Made by a program: the position numbers and the translations under genes. 64,000 nucleotides of DNA from Blattamonas nauphoetae (lineage: Eukaryota > Preaxostyla > Oxymonadida). The DNA is taken from the NCBI GenBank assembly GCA_033064195.1, contig JARBJD010000243.1, positions 1 to 64,000 of the forward strand, given 5' to 3'. Below are positions 30,261 to 42,240 of this stretch, in pieces. Positions within the stretch are counted from its first letter, which is position 1; the number at the start of each line of letters is the position of its first letter. A model generated the notes under the pieces. It worked only from the letters and a program-made list of their open reading frames with translations, was not told the DNA's origin and ran no database searches.

Positions 30261-31040
30261 CGTTTATTCGAGCATACTGGGCTGTGTTAGAAAACCCAGC
30301 ACCAGCGTTTCTCGGTTCGTTTCGCACTTATTAAGTTTTAAACATCATTTCTTCGTGAATCAGTCTTCTGATGTTAGGTTCTCTTTCTTCTTCATCTTTC
30401 CCGCAAAGATAACGCCACCAAAAGTGAATGATGCAAGGGATACTCCATTTCGTTTGAGGAGTCAAACAAAAAAGGAGAGAAGATTGGTGGACACGTTTCA
30501 AAAATGAAAAAAAAGAAAATGCCCACTTGTGGACAGATTCTTGCTTAGACAACGAATGAAAAACGTGAAAGTGAAGACTCACATGACCTCGCAGTTTGAA
30601 CTTTTGGCACTGCCACTACCTCTTCCAGATCGTCCGTTGGTCAATGGACCTTCGAGAGCGGCCTTTGCGGCGGTGTCGAAGACATCCGTTAGGTGTTCTA
30701 CTGTTTTCGCCGAACACTCAACGTATTTGTACAGTTTCAGTCTCTCCACCAGTTCCTCAGCCTGGGTGAAGATAAAAAGTGGAAAGGTGAGGCAGGAGAC
30801 GAGAGAGTGTAGACAATGGACAAAGGATGGGAAGAGAGGGAATGTGTTGGTGAAGGTGGCAGACCTGTTCTTTCGAGACAAGAGTAGTACCATCAGGGGG
30901 ATTCGCACGACAATCACTCTTTGTGCCAACAAGCACAACAGGCGTGTCATTCAAATATTCTGAGAGTTCAGGAATCCACTGTCGAGACGAAAAGATGACT
31001 ATATAGAAACAACAGATGAAGACAGACTCGGGTTTCAATA

Positions 31041-31436
31041 CTGAGGTTACACAATTCATGGAATTTGGAACTTTCCTGCAAGATGACAAGAAAAATTGCG
31101 AACCTTTCTTCCAGCTTCGATTCGTGTCATGTCACCACTAGACCATAATAGTCGTCGAGATGTTGAGAATCGTCCGTGAGGAGGACTGGTCATCAGATGT
31201 TGATCTCGCGTTTGAATCTGCGTTCGACTGTCAACCCGACGGAAATGGTCGTTTCAATGAGATGGAATTTTGCAGAGCGTGCTGACAACGATATTGAACT
31301 GTAGTTTGTGGATGACGTGACTCGGTCTCGTAACAGGATGTGATGGTGGAAAGAGCAGATCAATCAATCCAATAATAAACAGAGTATCAACAAGTTTCAA
31401 ACAAAGTTCCAAATTCCCTGAGCCATGTAACCTCAG
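31041..31436. mobile_element. 396-bp MITE in exon 3 of Rho copy A
   Basis: The inverted ends CTGAGGTTACA and TGTAACCTCAG are flanked by TA. The TIRs extend about 36 bp, with inner matches such as GGAATTTGGAACTTT. Rho copy B has an uninterrupted exon here (about 62565). TA flanks suggest Tc1/mariner, but the unoccupied site reads TG, so the duplication is less certain than for the other MITEs. Confidence 0.7.
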
Positions 31437-31938
31437 TATTCTTAAACGACTCCTCACTGATTATGGAGAAGAAAAGCAAGAAAACATCAGTCTCCGGGGG
31501 GTAGGTCTAGACTCAGATCTGGAAAAGTCTAGACGCAGATCTGCAGATCGGTCTAGGCGCAGATCCCGAAGTCTACACGCAGATCCGTCAATATTGTCTC
31601 TATTTTGGTTTATAATGTGTCTTTAATGAATGAAAGAGACGTAGAATAGATGTAAAAGAATAAAAAGAAGAGTTTCAATGAAAAAAAGAGAGTGATTGAT
31701 GTGAAGACCCATCAACTGTTTCAATGGGTCGATCGTGGCCGCTGTCGAAAAATCGGCTTTTCTGAAACATCTTCAGAAAGAACACAGGTAAAACGGTTCA
31801 TGTCTCCAAAAAGACAATAGTAACAGCTCCCAGTAACTGGATGATGAGTCCGGTGTTGTCTCCTTTCCAACTCCGAAGGATGGTGTGAACTCAATCAGCC
31901 TCGTCTCCCTCATACTCGTCAAACCACTCCTGCTGCAT

Positions 31939-33530
31939 TCAGCAAAGTTGGGCGTGCGTGCCCAGTCGATCGGCCTCTAATTGCAGTTTCCCCTTTCTGA
32001 TTGGGAATTTCGTCTTCGCAGTCTCGTCCTGTCCCACATGCCACGCGAAGAAGTTGCCGCTGTTCTTCACCAGCTGCGTCTTGAAGGCACGCGGGATCTC
32101 CGGAATGGAGTTGACGTGGAGAGCTCGCATGGCTTCGAAGGCGAGAGCGACGGTGTTCGGATGGTCAACATCGACGACAGGTCGTGCATCGGCTTCGTGA
32201 CGCTTTCGGGGAAGGCCTGCTCCTTCGACCCTCCGAACGAGATGGACATGGGCGGGAGGGGAGAGTCATCGGGAACGGGGAGATGTTCAGCAGACCCGAC
32301 GACGTCTTCGTCTTCACTGCTTTTGCTTCGGCCTCGTTGATGGCGTCGTTCGAGATTTAGTTCAGAAGAGGGTTGGGTCCGTCTATAATCAGCATTGTTT
32401 CCATTCGCTGTGGATTCGGCGTAAGATTGAATGATGTTCTATGGAATGCTTCGTTGAGAAGCATCAAGAACGCAGCGTCGTGTTCGACGTTGTATCTTGT
32501 CCCAGCAGTACTCATGTCGAACGTGAATTGCTGCGTTGAGTCGAGGGCGACGGAGAGCGTGCTTGGGTTGGGAATCTGTGTTGGATCGACAATTCGTTCC
32601 TCGCTCGCTTTCTCGTTCGGCGATGCTCGATTCGTGCCCAAGTTGAGCAGCTGCATGAAGTCATCGCAGACAGGCGGGATGAGGAGGGACAGCGAGTGTG
32701 TGATGATCTGCACAGACACGAGGAACATCCGCCGTCGCCGCTGGGTGAGTGTCGGCATCGTCTGCGGCGGCGAAGGAAGCAGCACATCAGACTCCCACTC
32801 CTCATTCTCCGGCGGAGGAGGCGGTTCGGGATCGGAGTCGTCGCTTTCGAAGCGTGTGGCTGGATGTTGGACAAACGCGAGCCTCATGTCGCCTGAGATC
32901 TCTTCGGGGAGGCTGTCGTCCAGCGGAGGTGTGCTTCGTCCTGCGGTGAATTGTTGCGGAGTGGCAGGAGTGGGCTGGCGGACGATGCTCATTCGGAGTG
33001 ACTGGCGCGGATTGAACAGTCGCAATGGCGGGCTTGCTGTTGGACTGGTCCGAGCAGTCTCTACCGAGGGTTAAGGATTCTGACGCTGATTGAGCCTTGT
33101 GGCTGTTCGTCGGGCTCTTGAAGACGAACGGAAGATCAAACTTCGACTTGAATTCCTTCCCCAGCGGACCTGTCGATTTGTGTCCCTTCGAGAACGACAG
33201 TGTCTGCTGCTTGGTGATGGTCTCGTAGGACAACATGACGAAGGAAAGGAGGTGGAAGAGCGTCGACGTGAAGCTAGCGAGGAATGGGTGCGAGAAGGGT
33301 GTCTTGAGGATGTCCGAATTTGTCTGACGCTGCGTCAAGACATCCAAATACCCGACGAGCAGCGGAGAGAACACGATGCAGTACAATCGGTACAGAATGA
33401 TGACGCCGTCCTCGTCCACAAACTGTTCGATGAGCGAGCGTTCACTTGGTCCTACGATCTCGGAATTGGTGAATAGGAGTTTGAGTGCGTGCAGGATGGA
33501 AATTGATATTGAAGATGTTGCCCTGGTCAT
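31939..33530 (-). pseudogene. Captured host gene inside the 3.3-kb MULE, unknown product
   Basis: The minus-strand coding sequence is GC-richer than its flanks. From 33530 it encodes a helical N-terminus (LLFTNSEIVGPSERSLIEQF, SFTSTLFHLLSFVMLSYETI). It then shifts frame near 33025 into a proline/acid-rich linker (DDSDPEPPPPPENEEWESD) followed by helices (VQIITHSLSLLIPPVCDDFM) and ends near 32357. Further coding-like sequence (EIPRAFKTQLVKNSGNFFAW) continues to 31939 in another frame. I do not recognise the protein. Because all of it lies between the MULE ends, it is best read as a Pack-MULE capture of part of a cellular gene. Confidence 0.5.
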
Positions 33531-33559
33531 CGGGAGTGAAGGAGGGGAAGGGTGGGATC

Positions 33560-34730
33560 AACTGTGAGAAGGCAGATCAGTGTTTGCAGACAGGCCGCTG
33601 TGAGAGGGCTCAGCCAACGAGACGAGGTGCGAGGGTCGGAGTGGAAGGGTATTTTTCTGAAGGAGTGTTCCATCCAATGTCACTCGCCCTCTATCGCAGC
33701 ACCACAACTAACTTTCCCTCCTCCTTTTTCTCCTTCCTGACCTCCAGCTGCTGCGTCCGTGACTGGTCCGAACATCCTCCCTGGACGCGCCACTCCTTTT
33801 CCCCTCCTTCGCTGTACTTGCTTCTCTCGCTCTATTCACACTTGCACTGTCCTCAAATTCGTTTTTCCTGCTTGAAACGCATCGAATTCAGATCGTCGTG
33901 TTCAGGATCTGACCTGCGTTGTCTGATGAGGAGGACATGCTGTTCGCACATCCCCCGCTCCATCATTTACCCCTTGATGCATCTTTGTCATCGCAATATC
34001 ATCCCAAAAAGGGTTTGGAGGATGTTTCGGACTTGTTCTGAGTTGCGCCGTTCAGTTGGCTCGAGGAGACATTTGTTGTTCTCGTCACACTGAGATCACA
34101 TCATATTTGAGGGTCAATCTCTTTTCTTCTGTCTTTTCCAGCCGTAATCTTCGCAACCCCTCATTCTCCAGACAACTCAACGTCGCATGGCGAGAGTTCT
34201 GCCTTGAGATGGTCTGGCGTCTCCCAAAGAAAGTACTTGTCGAACAGTTTTTAAATATGTTGTGCGAGTAAATTGTACTTGTGGTCTCCTTCCAGTTTCC
34301 CGAATATCATGTCATCGAGAAGACAAGCTTCGAATTCTAAGTACTAATCGAGGCTTGGCTTAACCATTGAAGAAAAGCGACTGAGCAGTCTAAATAATTG
34401 CCTAAAATGCACATTAACATTGCACAACTTGGCTTGAATTGGATCTGGAGTGGCGTGAACAATTAAATGACAAACTTGTGAGAGAAGAGATCATTGTCAT
34501 TTTCTGACTGTTCCTGCAGGGTTTTTAGGAGTCTAATGCACATGACGTTGGCCGTTTGTTCCGAAACGAATCTAGAGTCGAGAAACAGGAGAATAGCTGC
34601 CCATAAAATCGTGTTCATCGTCAAGAGACTCACAGCATTGTATTTCACATTCTATTTACACTTTTTCTCAATAACACCTTAATCTTTTTCTCGTTTTCAT
34701 GACACATTCGTAAGAAAAAAGCTTAGAAGT
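33560..34730. other. Rest of the MULE interior
   Basis: There are short plus-strand frames at 33485-34271 with no recognisable motif, then AT-rich sequence to the right TIR. It may be further captured exons and introns (pyrimidine-rich tracts at 33700-33850), but I cannot support a gene. Confidence 0.35.
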
Positions 34731-35759
34731 GCTTTGGGAACCAGATCTGCGTGTAGACTTCGAGATCTGCGCCTAGACCGATCTGCAGATCTGCGTCTAG
34801 ACTTTTTCGGATCTGAGTCTAGACTTACCCGTCTCCGGGTATCTGAGAGAGCGAAGTCGTTTGCTGTCTTCATTGCCTGATGACAGTCAAAAGTGGAAAA
34901 ATGAGAGATATGGAATGATATAGACAAGAAAAAGGAAATTTGAAGGACAATAAGCACACACCAGTCGTATTCCACAGTTGCAGTTTCACAGTCTTTCCAT
35001 CAACCACTTGAAGCGATGCAGAATAGTAGAACACGCGGGAAACGTATGTGTCAGAAATCGAATTTCGGGTGTAGGTGAGAAGGAGACTAGACTTACCGAC
35101 GTTGCAATCACCAACACACACAACTCTCTTTTCCTGAAATTGTCACGTTTCCGAGTTGGTAAGGACATGAAGAGCGAGAGGAATGATCGAAGAAGAGAGT
35201 GAGGAAGGTAAAGAAATGAACACACTATCACGCCGGAGTTTCCAGATTGTTGGCTTGTTGGAGTTGGTGTTGAGGGTCCATTTGAACGAACTCCACTCGA
35301 ATGAGGTGCTGGATGAAGAGGAGGTTGGGTCTTGTTCGTTCTCGATTCGGCCAACTGTCTTTCCAAACCGGCAATCTTCCTTTCAGCTGCTTGTCTTTTC
35401 GATTCTGATTTGGTCAGATTCTCTTTCAGGCTGTTCAGTTCTGCATTCAGTTTGTCAACGGATTGTTTACGAGCGTTCATTTCGACTTCCAGGCTTGCCA
35501 TAGCACAATCACGATCTTTTTTGAGCGTAGTCTTTTCTTTTTCGAGCTCTTTTTCCTGTCTCGCCAATTTCGTTGAGTCCTCCTTTCTTTCCGATTCCAA
35601 TTCGGCTAGCTTTTCTTTCAAGCTTTTCAGTTCTGTTTCCAATCTGGCAGTTTTCTTTGGTTCGTTTTCGGATCGGAGTTCTTCGTCGTCGGCGTCTTTC
35701 AGTCTCCAAAGTGCTGATGTCGTGTTCACAATGCAACGAAACACTCCAAACGAACACAA

Positions 35760-36329
35760 TTGAGAACTCGTGACCAGGGTGTTCCAAAAGTACCCATACT
35801 TTTGTAGATCTCGATCACATTACCCATTTTTCTGAACACACATCATATTCAGTTTTTTGAGTATTATATTGACAATCGAAGGATAATCCAGGAAAAAATG
35901 AGTATAAAGACTTAGATATGGCCTCATGAGCACTAAAACTTGTTGGTTTTTCTCCTTCGCCTCATCATCGTCGATGTCAGAACAGTACAACACCGTTTAA
36001 ATCGCCAGGAAGCGTTGAGCGTTCTGTGCATCGAGCTCGCAATTCGTGAGATGTGTCCCACGGGTAACGAGAGAACGAGAGAGTCATTTTCATGAATTCC
36101 TCGGTCCGTTCTGGGCCATTCTCAGCGTACACAAGAGACACCCAAAACACCCATCCACATCATTCTCACACAAATGATGCAGAAACATTCAGCGCGGGCG
36201 ATGGCCATCGACGAACACAACCATGCCTGTTCGATGTAAAAAGGAACTCTGTCGAAACAGACCGCGAATGGTGACATGTGGCGTGACACAGAAATGGAGA
36301 GAGATGGGAACGAAAAGAGGAGTCAGCCA
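35760..36329. other. Intergenic interval
   Basis: AT-rich sequence with no open frame longer than about 60 codons that shows any motif. Nothing supported. Confidence 0.45.
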
Positions 36330-37880
36330 TCGAGTTCCTCAAACCCACTCTGCTCCAAACGAGAAGCCCCCAAACTCCCAAACACATTCGGCCCTTCCAC
36401 AGCATCAGCCATCATCTTAAAGAAAATGTTATCGTTCTCGTCGAACGCGATCCGATGGGGTGTTAGTTTCGACAGGATGTCGGATGTCGTTCCATGTTGC
36501 GCAATGTTCTCCAGTGTTCACGTCAGCATCTTTCCCATCTCCGCCGAATCAACCAGACGTCTGTGCATGTCTTTCTGTTTCGATCCATGCAATCGACGGT
36601 ACAGTGTGTCTGCCTTGTTCACCCGTTTCACTTCAACTTTGTTTGAAAACACAATTGCTTCCACCATCACCTGTTTCGTCGCACTGAGTGGCTTCGGATT
36701 GACCACGTTTTGAGGCGGAGACGACATCTTCTCAGCTACTTTTGTTGCGTTCTTCGCTTCCTCACCTGGAGGAACCACACTGTCGCCTGCGTGGATCAGT
36801 GCGCGTGTGTGATCTAACATTGCGATGTTGTCGAACAACCCGTCGTCTTCTTTGATATCCAAATTCAGTTCCTCTCTCACATCTTTTGACTTCGAGTTCT
36901 GTTTGTTCCTTCGTCGTCGGATCAGCACGACGAGAATGATAAGTAGAATCAACAAGGCTGATCACTTTCGATGCTTGTGATTTCCTTTCATCGGCAGCCG
37001 AGACCTTGATTCGGAGGGATTGGTCCAACGTGATCTGAGACGACGAGAGTGTCACTTTCACACTCTCCTCTGTCCATTCCGTGCCGTTCTCAGCTGTTTT
37101 GATGAATGCTTGCGAATTCCCTTCTGTTTTCGGTGATTTGGATCCAATCATCTCAAATACTTCCACTCACAACCCACACTGAACAAGAAGCTCTCCTTTC
37201 AGTGTTAGTGCGAGTCCATCTCTCCACTCACACACTTGCAAGAAGACGCACATCTTGTCGGTCGAGATCCGTATTGAATCCGATATGAATCCATCTCCCC
37301 CCGACAGCTCTCGCACATTCGCCGCATTCTCCCCCACACATTGTTCATGTTTCGGTGTGCTCATCGGAACACTGCATGGTTGGGCGTGTTGTCGAGAATG
37401 GTCGCATTCGAGTCGTCCACAAGCATCGCCCTTCGTCTAAATCGACGAAGAACGTGTTGCTCGCAAGATACTCTGAGAGAATCAATCTCACTAGTCCAGC
37501 CCAGTCCAGTCCCCCACTCGCCAAGATCCTCCGTGTTGAGAGGGAACGGCCGAGTCATTCCTCTGCTTGTCTTCGGAAGCACTCCAGTCGATGCCTTGCC
37601 ATTTGAGGAAATTGATTGAGAGATGGGCGAGGGAGAGACGGGTGCCTTCCTCACCGGTCACAATTTGGCCAACTCGGAGAAATTGCAGCGTCCCATTCAG
37701 TTGATGCTCTGAGAGCGTCTGGTCGTCTTCGTTCATCGAAATCAAAACAGGTCGAAATTGCTCCGATTGTGTCGTTGTTCGTCTCTTCTACGAATGTGTA
37801 TTTCGGCATTCAGGAAGACATCCTCCAAGCTCTCAACCCTGTATCCATCCAAAGGCAGCTGCAGAACACCCGCATCGCCT
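36330..37880 (-). pseudogene. Decayed membrane protein gene, possibly receptor-kinase-like
   Basis: Minus-strand coding pieces occur in changing frames. A beta-rich ectodomain part (37745-37167: SEHQLNGTLQFLRVGQIV, VCEWRDGLALTLKGELLV) is followed by EESVKVTLSSSQITLDQSLRI. A transmembrane helix with a basic stop-transfer (LILLIILVVLIRRRRNKQN, about 36950) leads to a cytosolic region (36900-36520) and a tail (SKLTPHRIAFDENDNIFFKM) that recalls the end of pseudokinase-like domains in protist receptors. At least three frame changes are needed to read it through, so it is broken. The kinase reading is weak. Confidence 0.5.
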
Positions 37881-37882
37881 AA

Positions 37883-39076
37883 TCCACTCGGTACATAAAA
37901 TGGAGGTGTGTGAGCATGTGAAAGGATGATTCACGAGTGGACACGCACATTCAACGAGACGAGTGAGGCGACGATCCATCATTCTCGTCTACACTCCAAC
38001 CAGAATGTTCATTGTTCTCTGTCGAAGTCAGCAGCTTGATCATCGTTCAAGAACGAATCCTCTTCAACTTTGGCTGGCCTGTTGACTGTTGAGCGATGTT
38101 CGACAGCTTGTTCCCTCCCCTTCCTCAATTCTTGGTCTCCGTCACTGTCGTGTCTTCGTCTCAATAGCTATCTCCGACTTGCATGACGCGAAAAAGTTCA
38201 CTTGAAGTGATTTTTGGGGAATTTGGCGCGGAAGACGTTGAATCTAGGGAAGGACAGGAGGGGGTCGGATGAAGAGGAGAGGAAGTCCCAGGACGATATT
38301 ACAACTTCGATACGATCAGAATCTTCGATAACATTGGGACAGAAGAAGAACGGAGATTGTGAGGATTGACTATTCTGCTGAAGTCGCGAATTGAGGTCGT
38401 TCGGAATTGTGGTAACTAAATCTGCAATATAGGACTAGAGAATTCTCTGATCATAAACAAATGTTGACAATGATACAATGAAGCTGACAAATTCTTGTTC
38501 TGATGGATGATATCTTCCTAGATCAATGTCGAGGAACGATGAGAGTTTGGTGATGATTGAGGAGCCAATGCACTTCTTGTGAGGTACAAAATGATCTCGA
38601 ATGGGATAAAATGGATCGTCTTGTGATGATACTCTTGTTGATAGGGATTGTGGCTGCATCGACGGCTGATGATTCTTGATCCAAAACGGGAGAACTGAAG
38701 ACAGGTGACAATTGAACGGTGAGACGGTTGTAAATAGAACAAATAGATAAAATGAAAAGGGAAGGAGGGGAATAGCAGACTATTGAAAGTGAGAACGACG
38801 GAAAGGAGACAATAAAGTGACGAATCGCCACAACCAAGAGTGGATGGTATGAAGATGAATACATGGAAGAAACAAGAAAACCCATCTCTTCACGCTCCCA
38901 GTTCTTTTTACACGCGCCACGAAGAGATTGGAGAAAATTGAACTAGTGACTTGGATTTATGATGGGTAACTCTCAGAATGCTCGTTCTCGCTTTCGGCCG
39001 AACATATTGTCTGCCTCTCCCAATGACCACTTCAGCTTAATTTTACCACCATTTCCTCAATATTTGAAAACTATTC
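37883..39076. other. Interval with possible minus-strand exon
   Basis: No firm gene. A 74-codon minus-strand frame at 38435-38659 contains FLDIDLGRYHPSEQEFVSFI, which looks like real helical-repeat coding sequence; overlapping frames extend to 38885. It may be a remnant or exon of a HEAT-like gene. The rest (37883-38430) shows nothing. Confidence 0.35.
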
Positions 39077-40190
39077 TCAAACCTCGCCCGCAAAATGGAA
39101 CACCCTGCTCGTGACTCGTGTCCCTGGGTTCTGAACAGAAAACAAGAAAAACACAAGAAGATGAAGAAAAGGGAGTAACAAACAGGATCCAACATCCGCA
39201 TCAGAAGCGCTCGTTCTTCGTTTCCACAACTCGTCCCAATCATCGAAACGTTGAACGACGAAATCGCTCGGATCAGCTGCGACGGGTTCTTGCTCGTGAA
39301 CGGCGGTTCTCCATACAGAAGCCAGTGAAGAACAATCCCTAACGCCCACACATCCGATGAGCACGTCGCCCTTCCTGTGTCTGAGTCCATTCGTTCTGGT
39401 GAGATATACAGTTGAGACATCACCGAACGGGTGCTGCTCACATCTTCCGATTCCGCTGCCCCCAAATCACCTGAATGAACAAAAAGACAAATAACAATCA
39501 AACAAAGAAGGTATGAATCAGAAAAAGAGGACAGAAGAAGTGAATGAAGAGAAAGACAAACACAGTTTGAAGTGTCCCCCAGCGAAAAGAAGAATATTCT
39601 CCATCTTCACATCTCCATGTGATGTTGCTCCGCTTTTGTGGTTGTGCATCAACTTCAACGCCAAACTCACTTCCACCATCACTCGATAAACAACCTCAAA
39701 TCACAAGAAATACAAACACAACAAAAATCAATCCCAGAACAACATCCAACCCAACAAACAACAAAATCAACAACAATCAACGAGAAAACAACAATTCAAA
39801 AACAAACTTCGCGAGCCACAAGAACTCCACGGGATGCGTGGTCTTTCACAATATCTGCAAGCGACTGCTCCCCAAGTTCCATCACAATCACTTTCATGTT
39901 CCCCATCGATGCTAATTCTTTCAGTCCAACAATTCCGGGATGCGCGAACTTTCGAAGTCGATTAACTTCACGATCTATTCGTTCCTTGTCTTTTGCCGTC
40001 ACACATTGCATCATCTTTCCCGCATAATGCTTCTGAGTTGATTTCTCAATCAGATCCACAACACTTCCGAAGCCACCAGAGCTGATTGTTCGGACAAACG
40101 AATCTGAACAGTGAAATCAACAAAATGATTCATCAACGAAATGCAGGAGGAGAACACACATCCTTTTGGAACTTCTATCACCTCTGCCAT
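39077..40190 (-). CDS. Small protein kinase, five exons, 266 aa
   Basis: Exons: 40190-40160, 40103-39808, 39694-39562, 39470-39184 and 39130-39077; the spliced length is 801 bp, divisible by three. Donors are GTGTGT, then GTTTGT three times. The glycine loop is SSGGFGSVV, the lysine is in HYAGKM, the catalytic loop reads HGDVKMEN (HGD in place of HRD) and the metal loop CDLGAAE (DLG in place of DFG). Later motifs are YISPERM (APE-like), SSDVWALGIVLHWLLYGEPPF and MLDPNPGTR. The protein is little more than the catalytic domain. The lysine, aspartate and asparagine are kept, so activity is likely; the closest groups by feel are NEK- or ULK-like. A 70-bp stretch of its exon 4-5 region is copied at 61345. 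Confidence 0.87.
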
Positions 40191-40394
40191 TTCAAAAATG
40201 AGGTTATTTAGTAAACAATTTTAGGGTGATCTCCCCACAGTTCACATTACTTCTCAACTTGCTGGATATTTGAAGCATTGATCGTCTATAGTGACTCAAA
40301 TGTCTATTTTCTACTCCGTTCTCCCAATTATCGTTAAACTTTGTGGAATTTTAGACCTTCATCTGAATCTTTTCAATCGAAAGTCGTGAACACT
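40191..40394. other. Short intergenic interval
   Basis: AT-rich sequence between the divergently transcribed kinase and the HEAT-like pseudogene. It probably holds the kinase promoter, but no motif is evident. Confidence 0.4.
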
Positions 40395-42039
40395 TCATGG
40401 CGAATAAACTCAAAGATCGGATTTTGTATGTTCCGTTGCAACACTCATTTCTTCACCCAATCAGCCCATCTGTGCAGCTGGAATGCGGTTGTAGCATGAC
40501 CTGCTCATCAAGACTTCCACTGAACTCAAACATGCCCTCCTCGAAGCTGGTCTGATCCGTGAACTCTTCATCACAATCAACCCACAATCTCTCTCGTTGT
40601 CTGCTCATCAACACATCCACATTCATCTCATTAACACGATATTGTTCACCTTCCCAAAACCACGTCCGGATTATCTCGCCACATTCAAAATTGCGGATCG
40701 CGATGAATAAAAAGCTGCTGACAATCTCTTTTTGAAGCAATTTCTAACACCATCGGAGAACGATATTGTGGATTTGTGTGTGAACCGCTGTTGGATCACC
40801 GCCGATGCCCTGATTGGAAAATTCGGGGGTCTTCTGGCCCAGCTGATCTTCATCTCTCCGAGCTTTCCACGGACGATGAAATTTGTTCTGACGGTGCCAG
40901 TAGCCTTTGGGATCACAACTGTCACTCCGACTTCCGGTTCTTAAGTCTTGCAACAAGGAATAAAGGGTGCGATCAGACAACACATTTATTCAACTCCATT
41001 TCAGTTTTTCACTATTCAATAAAACTGCAGTTCTAAACTTCTCTAGTTGAATCAATGATTTGGTGATCGTTGTTCAGCTATCGTTGGTGAGAACAGCTCC
41101 TAGCGAACCCATAATTCACTCCGATCATCACAACATTCAGACCTCACAACAGCTTTCACTTCAAATAATGTCCCTTGTTTTACCCTGAGCATTTGCGCAC
41201 ATTTCGAAAATTTGAGCACACACACTGTGCATCACATGAACACAGCATAACTATATTCCATTTCGCATTTAAATGCATTAAAATGTTGTAATAAGATCAA
41301 TTTATTGCCTAGAACATTCTCTGACAAAAGGATCACTGTCAGAGATGATCAACCCATTGTTTACTGCCGTTATGTCAGGAAGTGAAAGACAGGTGTATTA
41401 TTGCGATTATCGAAGAAACGACGATAAAATAAGACAGAATTGAAACACATATAGAAAGTACATCATCCATTCAACACTATTTTCATGTTTTTCATGAAGA
41501 GTTCGAACTGGCGAAGGCGTCACGTGGTGAGACGGCGTTGGTAGACGAAAGCCGCGCTCGCCCTGCCTGCGAGACTTGGCCTTGGGGTCGTGATGAGAAC
41601 AGACAGGGCGTCGGAGGGGGCACTTCCTCATCGACGAGATGGAGTCGATTTGGAGAGATCTGTCCGTCGTGTGTGGATTCGTCGCATGACACAAAAGAAA
41701 GGGGCTGGACTCGGGATTGCTCAGCGAGGCAGATGGAAAGGGAGAACGGAATTACACAGAAGAGCGCTTCGAGTCAGCAGCGAGGACGGAAGGAGCGGTG
41801 ATGAATGACAAGGTCGGTGTGCGAGGCTGGTGCTGCGAAGTGAGAGAGGTGCCGCGTGAAGACCGGCGTGATCAGCTTTGATGTTGCTCAGTGCGACTGG
41901 GGTAACCTCGGCGTGGTTGAAAACAGCGATGACCGTGAACAGCAGATTAATGCCCTCCGTGTCGAGTGTGAGCACGCGAATGTTACATCTGTGGAGAGAC
42001 GGTCTGGAAGCTTGACGAGCGAGGAGCAGACAGTATGTC

Positions 42040-42240
42040 GACAAGTCTCAACAGCAAGAACGTCACATCCTAATTCCGACCATCGTGTCTGCGATGGATT
42101 CTGCCCTGCGTCAGTTGAATGGTATTCTCGGTCATCCTCGTAACCACTGCAGCTATGATCAGCTCGTTCTGGTTCTTGAATCAGAGTTGGATCGAAGCCT
42201 GGTGGAAGGGCTGGATTACAACGTTGCCCTCCTCGTCCAG
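42040..42240 (+). pseudogene. Coding remnant inside the 3.8-kb element
   Basis: The frame reads QQQERHILIPTIVSAMDSAL, then YDQLVLVLESELDRSLVEG and LDYNVALLVQEA before a stop. The opposite strand also has an open stretch with LDTEGINLLFTVIAV (41910-42000) that recalls dynamin-like GTPases, but it is too short to assign. I cannot decide which strand was coding. Confidence 0.3.

Larger units (their letters stand above)
31499..34830. mobile_element. MULE, 3332 bp, non-autonomous, carrying captured gene sequence
   Basis: It begins GGGTAGGTCTAGACTCAGAT and ends in the inverse (GTCTAGACTTACCC). The 9-bp duplication GTCTCCGGG is exact (31490-31498 and 34831-34839). Each end has four copies of a 17-bp GTCTA-C-CAGATC-type motif over about 90 bp. 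The left end continues with about 60 bp shared with the large MULE at 44966 (TTGTCTCTATTTTGG). No transposase; the interior is host-like coding sequence. It sits in exon 3 of Rho copy A. Confidence 0.92.
30579..35759 (-). pseudogene. Coiled-coil-Rho GTPase gene, copy A, interrupted by a MITE and a MULE
   Basis: Exon 1 (35759-35226) encodes a 178-residue coiled coil (KSLKEKLAELESERKED, KLNAELNSLKENL) ending in QQSGNSGVI. Exon 2 (35133-34962, 172 bp) has the P-loop GDCNVGKSS and a diverged NTTG in place of DTAG. Exon 3 starts at 34876, is broken by MULE 31499-34830 and again by the MITE 31041-31436, and ends at 31028. Exon 4 is 30978-30865 (GTKSD, the G4 motif) and exon 5 is 30761-30579, ending NCEVM, a CAAX prenylation box. 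Exon 2 and 4 lengths are identical to copy B at 62101-63051. Rho proteins switch actin and membrane traffic; this copy has lost key residues as well as its continuity. Confidence 0.8.

Noticed and set aside
32373-33530. Plus-strand frames of 128-233 codons in the 3.3-kb MULE
   Set aside because: Shadows of the minus-strand captured gene; composition is Ser/Gly/Arg-rich without motifs.
41900-42010. Dynamin-like GTPase on the minus strand (LDTEGI motif)
   Set aside because: Only one short motif, no P-loop nearby, and the opposite strand is equally open.
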